From assembly GCF_003148565.1 (NCBI RefSeq), contig NZ_QGGL01000010.1, positions 115,669-179,668 of the forward strand: a stretch of DNA of 64,000 nt, written 5' to 3'. The DNA is from Tumebacillus permanentifrigoris (GTDB lineage: Bacteria > Bacillota > Bacilli > Tumebacillales > Tumebacillaceae). Under the pieces are notes generated by a model, which saw only the letters and a list, made by a program, of their open reading frames with translations, had not been told where the DNA came from and did not search any database. Shown in pieces: positions 8,248 to 16,980 of the stretch. The position numbers and the translations under genes are program-made. Each line of letters opens with the position of its first letter. The first letter of the stretch is position 1.

Positions 8248-8367
8248 GTAGTCCTATTTTTCCTTTTCCAAAGATATAAAACTTTCATGTTAGATTTTGT
8301 GTGCGCATGTTCTGGACGATCCCTTCATAAAAATCCAAGTAGGACAGGTAGAGTGAGGGGGAGTCAG

Positions 8368-9216
8368 ATGTTGCACATCGTGGTTTGTGTGAAACAAGTG
8401 CCGGATAGTCGGGAGATTCGCATCGATCCCAAGACGAACACATTAATTCGCCAAGGGGTGCCGGCGATTGCAAACTTTTATGACATGCATGGTCTGGAGG
8501 AAGCGCTGCGGATCAAGGAACAGCACGGCGCGCGCGTGACGGTGGTCTGCATGGGACCTCCGCCGGCGGAAAAGTCGCTCAAGCAGTGCATCTCGCTCGG
8601 GGCGGATGAAGCGGTGCTCGTCACCGACCGGGGGTTTGCTGGAGCGGACACGCTGGCTACGTCCTATGTGCTCGGCTTGACGATCGCCAAAGTGGGGGAG
8701 ACGTTCGGGCCGGTCGACATCGTGTTCTGCGGCAAACAAACGCTGGATGGCGACACGGGGCAAGTCGGCCCGGGCATCGCGTGTCGCCTCGATTTGGAGC
8801 AGTTGACCTATGTACACAAGGTAGAGGAGATCGATGTGGAGCACCGTCGGATCACCGTTCAACGCTTGCTCGAAGACGGTGTGGAAGTGGTGCAGACCTC
8901 GATGCCGGTGCTGATCACAGCGCTCAAAGAGCTGAACAAAGTGCGCCGTGCGCCGCTGCCGGGCATGTTGCGAGCTGCTACATACAAGCCGGTGATCTGG
9001 ACGACTGCCGACTTCCCCGGTCTGGAACGTGCCAAGATCGGACTAAAGGGCTCGCCGACGATCGTCGCCAAGACGTGGGTGCCGGAGCAAAAGCAAGTTT
9101 CCACAGAGATGATCGAAGCCCAGACGACGACGGGCACCGCGACGGCGCTGGTCGAGAAACTTTGGCAGACGGAGTTGCCGTCCCGCTTGGGCTGGTTGGC
9201 AGAGGAGGAGGTGTAG
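8368..9216 (+). CDS. fixA: Electron-transfer flavoprotein beta-subunit, FixA
   Basis: 282 residues of the ETF beta/FixA family. The N-terminus MLHIVVCVKQVPDS and the following TLIRQGVPAIANFYDMHGLEEALRIKE are typical, as is KQTLDGDTGQVGPGIA near the nucleotide-binding region. The start is the ATG with GAGGGGGAG upstream. With FixB it forms a flavin-containing heterodimer. With FixC and FixX it makes the membrane-associated FixABCX complex, which bifurcates electrons from NADH to quinone and to low-potential ferredoxin or flavodoxin. It is the first gene of a tight four-gene operon. Confidence 0.93.
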   Translation: MLHIVVCVKQVPDSREIRIDPKTNTLIRQGVPAIANFYDMHGLEEALRIKEQHGARVTVVCMGPPPAEKSLKQCISLGADEAVLVTDRGFAGADTLATSYVLGLTIAKVGETFGPVDIVFCGKQTLDGDTGQVGPGIACRLDLEQLTYVHKVEEIDVEHRRITVQRLLEDGVEVVQTSMPVLITALKELNKVRRAPLPGMLRAATYKPVIWTTADFPGLERAKIGLKGSPTIVAKTWVPEQKQVSTEMIEAQTTTGTATALVEKLWQTELPSRLGWLAEEEV

Positions 9217-9220
9217 GCAG

Positions 9221-10330
9221 ATGGCAGAGGAAAAAGCAAAGCAAACACAAGCGAGCGACATGCCGGACTGGTCGGCCTATCGCGGGGTGATGATCGTGGT
9301 GGAGCAGCGCGCCGGGGTCGCGAAAAACGTCTCGTGGCAGCTGCTCGGCGAAGGTCGCAAACTCGCTGACAAGTTGGAGACCGATCTGATCGCGATGGTG
9401 CTCGGACAGGACATCTACCATCTGGCGGAGGAAGCGATTGCGTTCGGGGCAGACCGCGTCTACTACTGTGACGCACCGGAGTTGCGCGACTATCGCACCC
9501 GCCCGTACAGCCGCGTCTGTTTGCAGACGATCGAGGAGGTGAAGCCGGAGATCGTGCTGTTCGGTGCGACGGCGACCGGGCGCGACCTCGCTGGGGCGAT
9601 CGCGACACACTTGCCGACCGGGCTGACGGCTGATTGCACGATCCTCGACGTGGAGCCAGATCCGAGCCGACTGTTGCTGGCTTCTCGACCGGCCTTCTCC
9701 GAAAAGATGCTGGCGACGATTTTGTGCAAGCAATACCGGCCGCAGATGGCGACCGCCAGAAGCGGCGTTTTTGAAGCGCGAGTCCCTGATCCCCAGCGCC
9801 AAGGCAAGATCATCGCCGTTCCGTCGCAGATGGCGGAGGACGAGATTGCGGCACAGGTGTTGCGATTTATCGAGGCGACGGAAACGTTCAACTTGGAGGA
9901 AGCGGAGATCATCGTGGCGGGAGGACGGGGCTTAGGCGGACCGGAGCCGTTCAAGCTGTTGCAGGAGTTGGCGGATGCGCTGGGCGGCGTCGTCGGGGCA
10001 TCGCGGGCGGCGGTCGATGCGGGCTGGATCGGGCATGAGCACCAAGTGGGGCAGACGGGTTGTACGGTGCGCCCGAAACTTTACTTTGCGGTCGGCATCT
10101 CGGGAGCGGTGCAACACACCGTCGGCATGCAGAGTTCCGATCTCATCGTGGCGATCAACCGCGACGCGAACGCGCCGATTTTTAAATTCGCGAACTACGG
10201 GATCGTCGGGGACCTGTTCCAGATCATCCCGGCGATCACCGATTCGGTGCGACAGAAGCGCGCAGCCGTCCGCCTCGGACAGCAAGAGACGGCGCAGGAG
10301 ACGGCCGCGACGGTCGAAGGGAGGAACTGA
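9221..10330 (+). CDS. fixB: Electron-transfer flavoprotein alpha-subunit, FixB
   Basis: 369 residues, 4 nt after fixA. The ETF alpha N-terminal domain (DWSAYRGVMIVVEQRAG) is followed by the C-terminal FAD-binding domain with the family motifs VAGGRGLGG, GASRAAVDAGWI, HQVGQTG and YFAVGISGAVQH, ending in the FAD-anchoring segment INRDANAPIFKFANYGIVGD. It partners FixA. The N-terminus is slightly longer than in many FixB proteins, with a Lys/Gln-rich stretch before the domain. Confidence 0.93.
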   Translation: MAEEKAKQTQASDMPDWSAYRGVMIVVEQRAGVAKNVSWQLLGEGRKLADKLETDLIAMVLGQDIYHLAEEAIAFGADRVYYCDAPELRDYRTRPYSRVCLQTIEEVKPEIVLFGATATGRDLAGAIATHLPTGLTADCTILDVEPDPSRLLLASRPAFSEKMLATILCKQYRPQMATARSGVFEARVPDPQRQGKIIAVPSQMAEDEIAAQVLRFIEATETFNLEEAEIIVAGGRGLGGPEPFKLLQELADALGGVVGASRAAVDAGWIGHEHQVGQTGCTVRPKLYFAVGISGAVQHTVGMQSSDLIVAINRDANAPIFKFANYGIVGDLFQIIPAITDSVRQKRAAVRLGQQETAQETAATVEGRN

Positions 10331-10332
10331 GG

Positions 10333-11634
10333 ATGCAAAAATTCGACGCGATCGTCGTCGGGGCAGGTCCGGCTGGTGCCGCCGCAGCGTTGACGATGGC
10401 GAAGGCTGGATTGTCGGTGGTGTTGTTGGAGCGCGGGGAGTTTCCAGGGGCGAAAAACCTGTTCGGCGGTGTCCTGTATCGCAAGCAGTTGGAGGACATC
10501 ATCCCGGAGTTTTGGAAGGAAGCGCCGCTGGAGCGTCAGATCATCGAGCAGAACCTGTGGATCATGGGCAAGGACTCTGTGACCAAACTGGGTCATCGCA
10601 ATGAGGGTTTCAAGGAACCGCACAACTGCTGGACGGGGATGCGAGTCAACTTCGACCAGTGGTTTGCCAACAAAGCGGTGGAGGCGGGGGCGATCCCCGT
10701 CTATGAGACGGTGGCGTTGGAGTTGTTGCGGGAGGGGGATCGAGTGGTCGGGGTGCGCACCGACCGGGAGGCAGGCGACCTGTACGCCGATGTGACGATC
10801 ATCGCGGACGGTGTGAACTCCCTGCTTGGCAAGGCATTGGGCGTACATCGCGAGTGGGAGCCTGATCAAGTTTCGTTGGCGGTGAAGGAGCAGATCTTCC
10901 TGCCCAAGGAGAAAATCCTCGACCGCTTTGGGCTGGAGGACAATGAAGGTGCGACGATCGAGTTCGTGGGGGAGACATCAGGCGGCATGACGGGTCTTGG
11001 GTTCCTGTACACCAACAAAGAATCGATCTCGCTAGGGATCGGCGTGATGGTATCCGACCTGAAAAAATCGCGCGTGAAGCCCTACCACCTGCTGGAGCAG
11101 GTCAAGCAGCACCCGGCGATTCGCAAGCTGATCCAAGGTGGCGAGACCAAGGAGTACGCGGGTCACCTGATTCCCGAGGGCGGTCTGAAAGCGGTGCCGC
11201 AGTTGTCGGGTAACGGGTGGATGATCTGCGGGGACGCGGCGCAGTTGGTCAACTTCGTACATCGCGAGGGCACCAACCTCGCGATGACGTCTGGCAGGTA
11301 TGCGGGCGAGGCGGTGGTGGCGGCGAAGGGGATTGGCGCGTATAGTCGGGCAACGCTGTCGGCCTATGACCGCAAAGTCGCGGAATCGTTCATTCGCAAG
11401 GATTTGAAAAAGTACCAAGGTCTGCACGGTCTGCTCAACGAGATCGATCCGAAGTTGTTGTTTGGAGCATTGCCACAAGCGATCAACACGGCGGCTTTTG
11501 ACATGTTGAACGTGGATGGTCGCACGAAAGCGGAGAAGCAGCGTTTTGCGATCGAGCATATCAAGCAAACAGCCGGCGGCACATGGGATCTGCTGAAGCT
11601 CGGCTGGAAGGGTTGGAGGGCGATCAACGGATGA
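10333..11634 (+). CDS. fixC: FAD-dependent oxidoreductase FixC (ETF-quinone oxidoreductase-like)
   Basis: 433 residues, 2 nt after fixB. It has an N-terminal Rossmann FAD motif VVGAGPAGAAAALTMAKAG with the acidic end LLERG, FPGAKNLFGGVLY, the second FAD motif GDAAQLVNFVHREGTNLAMTSG, and a C-terminal region typical of FixC/ETF-QO. It transfers electrons from the FixAB flavoprotein to the quinone pool with FixX as the iron-sulfur partner. Its stop overlaps the fixX start (ATGA), indicating coupled translation. Confidence 0.93.
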   Translation: MQKFDAIVVGAGPAGAAAALTMAKAGLSVVLLERGEFPGAKNLFGGVLYRKQLEDIIPEFWKEAPLERQIIEQNLWIMGKDSVTKLGHRNEGFKEPHNCWTGMRVNFDQWFANKAVEAGAIPVYETVALELLREGDRVVGVRTDREAGDLYADVTIIADGVNSLLGKALGVHREWEPDQVSLAVKEQIFLPKEKILDRFGLEDNEGATIEFVGETSGGMTGLGFLYTNKESISLGIGVMVSDLKKSRVKPYHLLEQVKQHPAIRKLIQGGETKEYAGHLIPEGGLKAVPQLSGNGWMICGDAAQLVNFVHREGTNLAMTSGRYAGEAVVAAKGIGAYSRATLSAYDRKVAESFIRKDLKKYQGLHGLLNEIDPKLLFGALPQAINTAAFDMLNVDGRTKAEKQRFAIEHIKQTAGGTWDLLKLGWKGWRAING

Positions 11635-11915
11635 GCGACAAGAGCACAATTGAGGAAAAGTTGTTTACGATTCGGTACAAGGTGGACGATATCTCGCACC
11701 TGATCATCAAGGACCAAGAGGTCTGTGTGCAGTGCGAGACCAAGGAGTGCAATGACTTCTGCCCGGCGGACGTCTACTCATGGGCGGATTTGCAGACGCA
11801 CGTCGCGTTCGAGAATTGCATCGAGTGCGGTACCTGCCGGATCGGTTGCCCGACGGCGAACATTGAGTGGGTATATCCGAAGGGCGGGTACGGGATTACG
11901 TACAAGTTCGGGTGA
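11631..11915 (+). CDS. fixX: Ferredoxin-like protein FixX
   Basis: 94 residues, starting within the fixC stop codon. Cysteines are arranged CVQCETKECNDFCP and CIECGTCRIGCP, i.e. a bacterial-type ferredoxin fold with a [4Fe-4S] cluster as in FixX/YdiT and the ETF-QO C-terminal domain. It passes electrons within the FixABCX complex. A strong terminator follows immediately. Confidence 0.92.
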   Translation: MSDKSTIEEKLFTIRYKVDDISHLIIKDQEVCVQCETKECNDFCPADVYSWADLQTHVAFENCIECGTCRIGCPTANIEWVYPKGGYGITYKFG

Positions 11916-11955
11916 GAAAAAAAGTCGGAAGCCGACGTGGCTTCCGACTTTTTTG
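11916..11955. terminator. Bidirectional terminator between fixX and the Uma2 gene
   Basis: Perfect arms AAAAAAGTCGGAAGCC and GGCTTCCGACTTTTTT around GACGT. It serves the convergent fix operon and the leftward Uma2 gene. A near copy of the hairpin occurs at 12637-12669. Confidence 0.92.
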
Positions 11956-12543
11956 TTAGGAAAAAATGGATTGGAGCGAGAGTTCGAGGTCATCGAAGAT
12001 GCCGACCTTAATCTGATCGTTGTCTTTGAGCGTGTACATCGCGATCTCTGGGAACAGGCCCGGCTCTGTTTGAAAACGATAGACTTCTACGACCTCTAAC
12101 TCAAGGTTCACAATCCAATACTCGCGAACGCCAGCTTTGAGGTAGAGGCGGAGCTTTTCGTTCTTATCTCGTTTCCAAGTGCTTGGGGAACTGATTTCCA
12201 CGACGAGGTCTGGCGCTCCGACACAACCGCGATCGTCAATTTTGCTTGGGTCACAAATGATCGACAGGTCTGGCTGGATGACGGTGGTGATTTCCTTGGC
12301 CTGTTTGCCCTCAGCAAACAGGCGGACATCGAAAGGTGCGGGATAGATATTGCATGACTTACCACGAAGGTAATTTCCGAACTCTAAGGACAAATTCAGC
12401 GCGATGGTTTGATGCCGTGGAGTTGGCGCTGGCGTCATGTTGTAAGGAACCCCACTGATAATCTCCCATCGGTCATCCTCATGCAATTTTAACAAGTCTG
12501 CATAACTGGTCGGTACATGCAAGCGAATCTCAGGTGTTGACAT
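11956..12543 (-). CDS. Uma2-family putative restriction-like endonuclease
   Basis: 195 residues. The ATG is preceded by AAGGGAGGGAG. The sequence fits Uma2 (PF05685), a PD-(D/E)XK-fold family of unproven function that is amplified in cyanobacteria and some Firmicutes. Visible family features are YADLLKLHEDDRWEIISG near the N-terminus, the HQTIALNLS helix, and the catalytic-like cluster PDLVVEISSPSTWKRDKNEK with Asp, Glu and Lys, followed by YLKAGVREYWIVN. The gene sits alone and leftward between two copies of a terminator hairpin, which suggests insertion. A leftward -10 TATAAT lies on the complement of 12579-12584. Confidence 0.85.
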   Translation of the reverse strand: MSTPEIRLHVPTSYADLLKLHEDDRWEIISGVPYNMTPAPTPRHQTIALNLSLEFGNYLRGKSCNIYPAPFDVRLFAEGKQAKEITTVIQPDLSIICDPSKIDDRGCVGAPDLVVEISSPSTWKRDKNEKLRLYLKAGVREYWIVNLELEVVEVYRFQTEPGLFPEIAMYTLKDNDQIKVGIFDDLELSLQSIFS

Positions 12544-12636
12544 CGTACTCCCTCCCTTGGATAACGGCTGTTACTCCCATTATACCGCAAAGTGGCAGCA
12601 CTCATTTCAAAAAAACGCACGCGCCGATTTGTTTAG

Positions 12637-12669
12637 AAAAAAGTCGGAAGCCGTGGCGGCTTCCGAGTG
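12637..12669. repeat. Second copy of the fixX terminator hairpin
   Basis: The 17-nt string AAAAAAGTCGGAAGCCG found at 11918-11934 recurs at 12637-12653, and the right arm GGCTTCCGA follows. On the complement strand it would still form a hairpin with a T run. On the + strand the T run is lost (GTGTG). It and the fixX terminator flank the Uma2 gene. Confidence 0.7.
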
Positions 12670-12793
12670 TGATCGCGCATCGTCGGCACTTGGTCCAGCC
12701 CGCCTGGAGGTTTTTATACAGGTGTCCCTGTCTAGCAGGACTTTCCCTGCTGCCTTGCGAACAAAGTACAGAGACAGTAAGGAGGCGACCTAC
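12670..12793 (+). promoter_or_regulatory. Leader region of the GNAT gene, no firm element
   Basis: This gap holds short potential hairpins (TCCA/TGGA near 12693; CAGG/CCTG near 12739) and complementary segments CTGTCT (12729-12734) and AGACAG (12773-12778) just before the AAGGAGG ribosome binding site. It could form a leader structure, but no known riboswitch or T-box motif was recognised. Confidence 0.25.
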
Positions 12794-13228
12794 ATGATCC
12801 GCGTGGAACAAGTCACAACGGAGCAACAATACCAACAAGCTCTTGCCATCCGCACCGAAGTTTTTATCGTGGAACAACAAGTGCCGAGAGAATTGGAAGT
12901 TGACGAATATGAACAGGTTGCAACGCATGTTGTTGCATATGATAAAAGTGAACAGCCCGTCGCGACGGGACGCATCCTCCCGTATGGAGAGGGTGTTGGC
13001 AAGATGCAACGCATCGCCGTCCTGGCAAGCGCCCGCACGGGCGGCTATGGGCGTGTGATCATGAACAAGCTCGAAGACATCGGCCGCACGCTCGGTTACA
13101 CCGAATTCGTGTTGGAAGCGCAGACGCACGCGGAGGGTTTTTACGAAAAGCTCGGCTATGTAACCGTGTCGCCGGAACCGTTTCTCGAAGCGGGCATCTG
13201 GCACATCAAGATGGTCAAAAAAGCCTAA
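12794..13228 (+). CDS. GNAT-family N-acetyltransferase
   Basis: 144 residues. The ATG follows AAGGAGG by 9 nt. The protein has the small ElaA/YitI-like GNAT layout: IRTEVFIVEQQVPRELEVDEYE, VATGRILPYGEGVGKMQRIAVL, the acetyl-CoA-binding loop RTGGYGRVIMNKLE (Q/RxxGxG/A type) and the C-terminal FYEKLGYVTVSPEPFLEAGIWHIKM. It acetylates an unknown small molecule or protein amine. It lies upstream of lspA with a short gap and may share its transcript. Confidence 0.88.
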   Translation: MIRVEQVTTEQQYQQALAIRTEVFIVEQQVPRELEVDEYEQVATHVVAYDKSEQPVATGRILPYGEGVGKMQRIAVLASARTGGYGRVIMNKLEDIGRTLGYTEFVLEAQTHAEGFYEKLGYVTVSPEPFLEAGIWHIKMVKKA

Positions 13229-13265
13229 GCAAGCCTAGGTTCGAGACGAGGGGGAGTCTCATCAC

Positions 13266-13754
13266 GTGGAGAGAAACTACCTGTTTTTCTGGCTATCCGC
13301 ATGTCTCGTGTTTGCCGTGGACCGATTGACCAAGGTCTGGGCGGAACGTAACTTGCAACTGGGCGACAGCGTGACGGGCATCGACGGCTGGTACCAATGG
13401 ACGCTCTATCACAATCCCGGTGCTGCTGGCGGCATCTGGAGTGGACACTCCGGGTGGCTCGCCCTGATCTCGATTCTGGCCGTGCTCGGCATCCTCTGGT
13501 TCATCTACCGTGGCCCGCATGACCGCAACCTCTTGCTCCTGCTCGGACTCGGCTTGATGTTTGGCGGAGCGCTTGGCAATCTGTATGACCGCGTGCTGTA
13601 CGCGTATGTGATCGATTTCATCGACCCCGTGGGCAAAACCTACGTCTACAACCTCGCGGACAAAGGCATTCGCTGGGGCTTGTACCTCAGTATCATCGGA
13701 CTGTGGTGCTCGGGGAGAACGCTTGCCAAGGAAAGTCAAAATGTGGTATCTTGA
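13266..13754 (+). CDS. lspA: Prolipoprotein signal peptidase (signal peptidase II)
   Basis: 162 residues, GTG start preceded by GAGGGGGAG. An integral membrane aspartic peptidase that removes signal peptides of diacylglyceryl-modified lipoproteins. Conserved blocks are all visible: DRLTKVWAE (block A), NPGAAGG (B), GGALGNLYDR then VIDFID (C, catalytic Asp), and YNLADKGI (D, catalytic Asp). Four membrane helices are expected, and length is normal. In a window that encodes lipoproteins such as the OppA- and ModA-like proteins it is functionally expected. Confidence 0.93.
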   Translation: MERNYLFFWLSACLVFAVDRLTKVWAERNLQLGDSVTGIDGWYQWTLYHNPGAAGGIWSGHSGWLALISILAVLGILWFIYRGPHDRNLLLLLGLGLMFGGALGNLYDRVLYAYVIDFIDPVGKTYVYNLADKGIRWGLYLSIIGLWCSGRTLAKESQNVVS

Positions 13755-13785
13755 AAGTAACTAATTGTGAGAGGGGGTGTGTAGG

Positions 13786-13923
13786 ATGAATTTCAACGTG
13801 GCGATCAACAGCCGTTTCCAAGGTTTGCAAGCGCAAATTCTTGGATTTTCGTTTGATGTAGCCCTCAACGGGACACGTCTGCCCATTTTTACCCACTCGG
13901 TTGTTGAAAATCACGTGAAATGA
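13786..13923 (+). CDS. Possible small hypothetical protein (45 aa)
   Basis: An ORF of 45 codons, MNFNVAINSRFQG to ENHVK, starting 31 nt after lspA behind GAGAGGGGG. It ends shortly before a terminator, so it would be the last gene of the lspA transcript. Composition is ordinary, with no signal peptide or known motif. Support is limited to the ribosome binding site and position. Confidence 0.4.
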   Translation: MNFNVAINSRFQGLQAQILGFSFDVALNGTRLPIFTHSVVENHVK

Positions 13924-13950
13924 CTCCTGCGTACCACCCATCGGAACATG

Positions 13951-13988
13951 ATGAGGGCTGTGGGGAATTTCCCGCAGCCCTTTTTTCG
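13951..13988 (+). terminator. Rho-independent terminator after the lspA group
   Basis: Stem GGGCTGTGGG / CCCGCAGCCC with an AATTT loop, then TTTTTTC. Confidence 0.88.
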
Positions 13989-14020
13989 TATGCAGGGGCA
14001 TCCAATAGGAGGTTACCCCC

Positions 14021-15949
14021 ATGATCGTATCCTTGGCAAACATCCAAAAATACTACGGTGCCAACTTGGTGCTGTCCGATATCTCATTTGAAATCAAAGC
14101 AGGCGACCGCGTCGGTCTGATCGGCCGCAACGGGCAAGGCAAGACCACGATCGCCAAGATCCTCACCGGCCACTTCAAACCGGACGGTGGCTCGCTGACC
14201 CTGCGCAAAGGCACCAAGATCGGTTGTCTCGAACAGATTCCCGACTACCAAGACGAGACGTCCGTGTACGACGTTCTGGCGCGTGGATACAGCGACGTGC
14301 GAGACGCTCAGACTCGGATGGGCGTGTTAGAAGCACAGATGACGCTCCCGGAGGTCTACGAATCGGAATCGCGTTTGCAAAAAGTGCTGGGCGACTACGA
14401 TCGCCTGCGCACTGCATTTGAGCAAGGCGGCGGGTATGAGATGGAAGCGCACATCGAACGTGTTGCCCGCGGGCTTGGCATACCGGAGGCACAATTCCAG
14501 CGCCCGTTCCGCTCACTGTCTGGCGGGGAGAAGACCAAGGCCGGCATCGCGGCACTCCTCGTCGAACGTCCCGACCTGCTCCTGCTCGACGAGCCGACCA
14601 ACCACCTCGACATGCACGCAATTGAGTGGCTGGAACAATACTTGATGACCTACGACGGAACGGTCGTCGTGATCTCGCACGACCGCTACTTTCTCGATAA
14701 GGTCGTCACCAAAGTGATTGAGATCGAGGATGGCGAGGCATTCACCTACCACGCCAACTACTCAGGCTATCAGCAGCAGAAGGAAGAAAACCTGCTCAAC
14801 CAGTTCAACGCCTTCCAAGAGCAGCAAAAGAAAATCAAGAAAATCCAAGAAGCGATCAAGCGCCTGCGCGAGTGGGCGAAGTTGAACCCGCAGAACACCA
14901 GCTTCCACAAAAAAGCCAACTCGATGCAAAAAATGCTCGACCGCATGGAGAAGCTCAAACGCCCGATCCTCGAACGCAAAGCGATCGACCTGCACCTGAC
15001 CCAAAGCGACCGCTCCGGCAAGCAAGTCGCCGTGCTGGAGGAGATCTCCAAGTCATTTGGCCCGCGCCAGTTGTTCCAAGGCGTGTCGGAGATGTTGGTC
15101 TACGGCGAGCGCGTGTTCTTGATCGGGGAGAACGGAGCAGGCAAAAGTACAATCTTCAAAATGCTCCTCGGTGACCTCGAACCGGATGCGGGTTCTGTGA
15201 AGCTCGGTGCGCGCGTCGAGGTCGGCTATCTCGCACAGGAAGCCGCGCCCAAGGACGAGAGCAAGACGGTGTTGCAGTACTTCCGCGACGAAGTGGCGGT
15301 TCCGATGGAGGAAGGGCAGGCGCGTGGACAGTTGAGTCGCTTCCTGTTCTACGGGGCGGACGTATTCAAAGCGGTAAAAAGCCTCTCTGGAGGCGAGTGG
15401 ACACGCTTGCGCCTCGCGTTGCTCACGTATCTTAAACCGAACTTGCTCCTGCTCGACGAGCCGACCAACCACCTCGACATCGATTCGCGGGAGGCCTTAG
15501 AAGACGCGCTCGACGAGTTCCCAGGCACATTGCTCGTGATCTCCCACGACCGCTACTTGATCAATCGCCTCTCGCACCGCATCTGGGCATTGGAACAAGG
15601 CCAACTGACCAACTACCTCGGCAACTTCGAGTTTTACAAGGAAAAGCGACCGGATCGTGTCGCTTTTGTGGAAAAAGCGCCGTTGCCCCCTGCGTTCGTT
15701 CCGGCAGCTTCTCCCGCGCCAAGACCTGTGCCGCCTGCAGCGAAAAAGAAAATCAACCCCTACGCCCAAGCCAAACTCGAAGCGGAGATCGCGGAGGCTG
15801 AAGCCCAGCTCGCGCTGCTCGACACAGGTCTCGCCGACCCGTCGAACGCCAAGGACGCCACCCAACTCCAAACGCTCTACAGCGACCGCGAATCCACACA
15901 ACAGCGGTTGGATCAATTGCTGGAGCAGTGGATGGAGATGGAGGGATAA
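14021..15949 (+). CDS. ABC-F family ATPase (YdiF-like)
   Basis: 642 residues with two ABC nucleotide-binding domains and no membrane domain. NBD1 has Walker A GRNGQGKT, signature LSGGEKTKAG and Walker B LLLLDEPTNHLD. NBD2 has GENGAGKST, LSGGEWTRLRLA and LLLLDEPTNHLD. The inter-domain Lys/Gln-rich helical linker (~250-310) is the P-site tRNA interaction motif. A Pro/Ala-rich tether leads to a C-terminal coiled-coil (~580-642). ABC-F proteins bind the ribosomal E site and modulate translation or rescue stalled or antibiotic-bound ribosomes. The length equals Bacillus YdiF. Resistance function is not implied by context. The ribosome binding site TAGGAGG is strong. Confidence 0.92.
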   Translation: MIVSLANIQKYYGANLVLSDISFEIKAGDRVGLIGRNGQGKTTIAKILTGHFKPDGGSLTLRKGTKIGCLEQIPDYQDETSVYDVLARGYSDVRDAQTRMGVLEAQMTLPEVYESESRLQKVLGDYDRLRTAFEQGGGYEMEAHIERVARGLGIPEAQFQRPFRSLSGGEKTKAGIAALLVERPDLLLLDEPTNHLDMHAIEWLEQYLMTYDGTVVVISHDRYFLDKVVTKVIEIEDGEAFTYHANYSGYQQQKEENLLNQFNAFQEQQKKIKKIQEAIKRLREWAKLNPQNTSFHKKANSMQKMLDRMEKLKRPILERKAIDLHLTQSDRSGKQVAVLEEISKSFGPRQLFQGVSEMLVYGERVFLIGENGAGKSTIFKMLLGDLEPDAGSVKLGARVEVGYLAQEAAPKDESKTVLQYFRDEVAVPMEEGQARGQLSRFLFYGADVFKAVKSLSGGEWTRLRLALLTYLKPNLLLLDEPTNHLDIDSREALEDALDEFPGTLLVISHDRYLINRLSHRIWALEQGQLTNYLGNFEFYKEKRPDRVAFVEKAPLPPAFVPAASPAPRPVPPAAKKKINPYAQAKLEAEIAEAEAQLALLDTGLADPSNAKDATQLQTLYSDRESTQQRLDQLLEQWMEMEG

Positions 15950-15961
15950 GTGGAAATCAGG

Positions 15962-16001
15962 AAAAAACCTCAAGCGAGCTCTTGCCCGCTTGAGGTTTTT
16001 T
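15962..16001. terminator. Bidirectional terminator between convergent genes
   Basis: Arms AAAAAACCTCAAGCG and CGCTTGAGGTTTTTT with a 10-nt loop. It touches the stop codon of the leftward SDR gene. Confidence 0.92.
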
Positions 16002-16878
16002 ATCCATTCACGACCGCCCCGCCGTTGGGATGCAACACTTGCCCGGTCATGTACGAGGAATCATCGCTGGCGAGGAACAGGAAGCTCGGTGCCACTTCGA
16101 CAGGCTGCCCTGGGCGATCCATCGGAACTTCCGACCCGAACTTGCCCACGTCCTCGGCATCGAACGACGCCGGAATCAGCGGTGTCCAGATCGGACCTGG
16201 TGCGACGGCGTTGACACGGATGCCGCGCGACACGATGTTTTGCGAGAGAGCGCGCGTGAAGGAGACGACCGCCCCCTTGGTCGAGGAATAGTCGATCAGC
16301 TTTTCGTTCCCTTGATAGGCGGTGATCGATGCGGTGTTGATGATCGAACTGCCGCGCTTCAAGTGTGGCAGGGCGGCTTTGGTCAGATAGAACATCCCGA
16401 ACACGTTGGTTTGGAACGTGCGGATCAATTGTGCTGACGTGATGTCCTCCAAGCGCAACTGTACATGCTGTTCTGCCGCGTTGTTGACGAGGATGTCGAG
16501 TTTTCCGAAGGTCTGACACACCGCCTCCACGATGCGACGGCAGTTTTCTTCCCCGCCGATGTCTGCGGCGATGGCGAGGCAACGACGCCCTTTGGCTTCG
16601 ATGCGGTGCGCGGTCTCGGCGGCATCCCCGTGCTCGTCGAGGTAGACGAACGCCACATCGGCACCTTCGCGTGCAAAGGCCAGCGCCACGGCTCTGCCGA
16701 TCCCGCTATCTCCGCCCGTGATCAGTGCGACCTTGCCTTGCAATTTTCCGCTGCCCACAGCATCCGGGTATTCGAACACCGGGTGCGGCACCATCACCGA
16801 TTCGATTCCCGGTTGGCGCTCCTGTTCCTGCGGCGGTACTCGTTTGGGAAACTGTTCGATCATTTTTTCATGATCCAT
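16000..16878 (-). CDS. SDR-family oxidoreductase (YhdF/YghA-like)
   Basis: 292 residues. An N-terminal extension of about 45 residues (Pro/Gln/Glu-rich, ending PDAVGSGKLQGK), characteristic of the YhdF/YghA-type SDRs, precedes the Rossmann motif TGGDSGIGRA. NNAAEQ, the active-site Ser in NTASITAYQG and YSSTK (Tyr/Lys) follow, and PGPIWTPLIPASF is the substrate-loop region. It is an NAD(P)-dependent reductase/dehydrogenase, often stress-induced in Bacillus. The exact substrate is unknown. The start overlaps the intergenic region divergent from modA. Confidence 0.9.
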   Translation of the reverse strand: MDHEKMIEQFPKRVPPQEQERQPGIESVMVPHPVFEYPDAVGSGKLQGKVALITGGDSGIGRAVALAFAREGADVAFVYLDEHGDAAETAHRIEAKGRRCLAIAADIGGEENCRRIVEAVCQTFGKLDILVNNAAEQHVQLRLEDITSAQLIRTFQTNVFGMFYLTKAALPHLKRGSSIINTASITAYQGNEKLIDYSSTKGAVVSFTRALSQNIVSRGIRVNAVAPGPIWTPLIPASFDAEDVGKFGSEVPMDRPGQPVEVAPSFLFLASDDSSYMTGQVLHPNGGAVVNG

Positions 16879-16980
16879 CGCGAACTCACCTCGTCGTCAC
16901 GATATGTAGGCGCTGGGCGAGAGGTTCCACATTTGGTAGAATCGGGGGAGACAAGTTGACGGGGAGAGGTGTTTTTGGGC

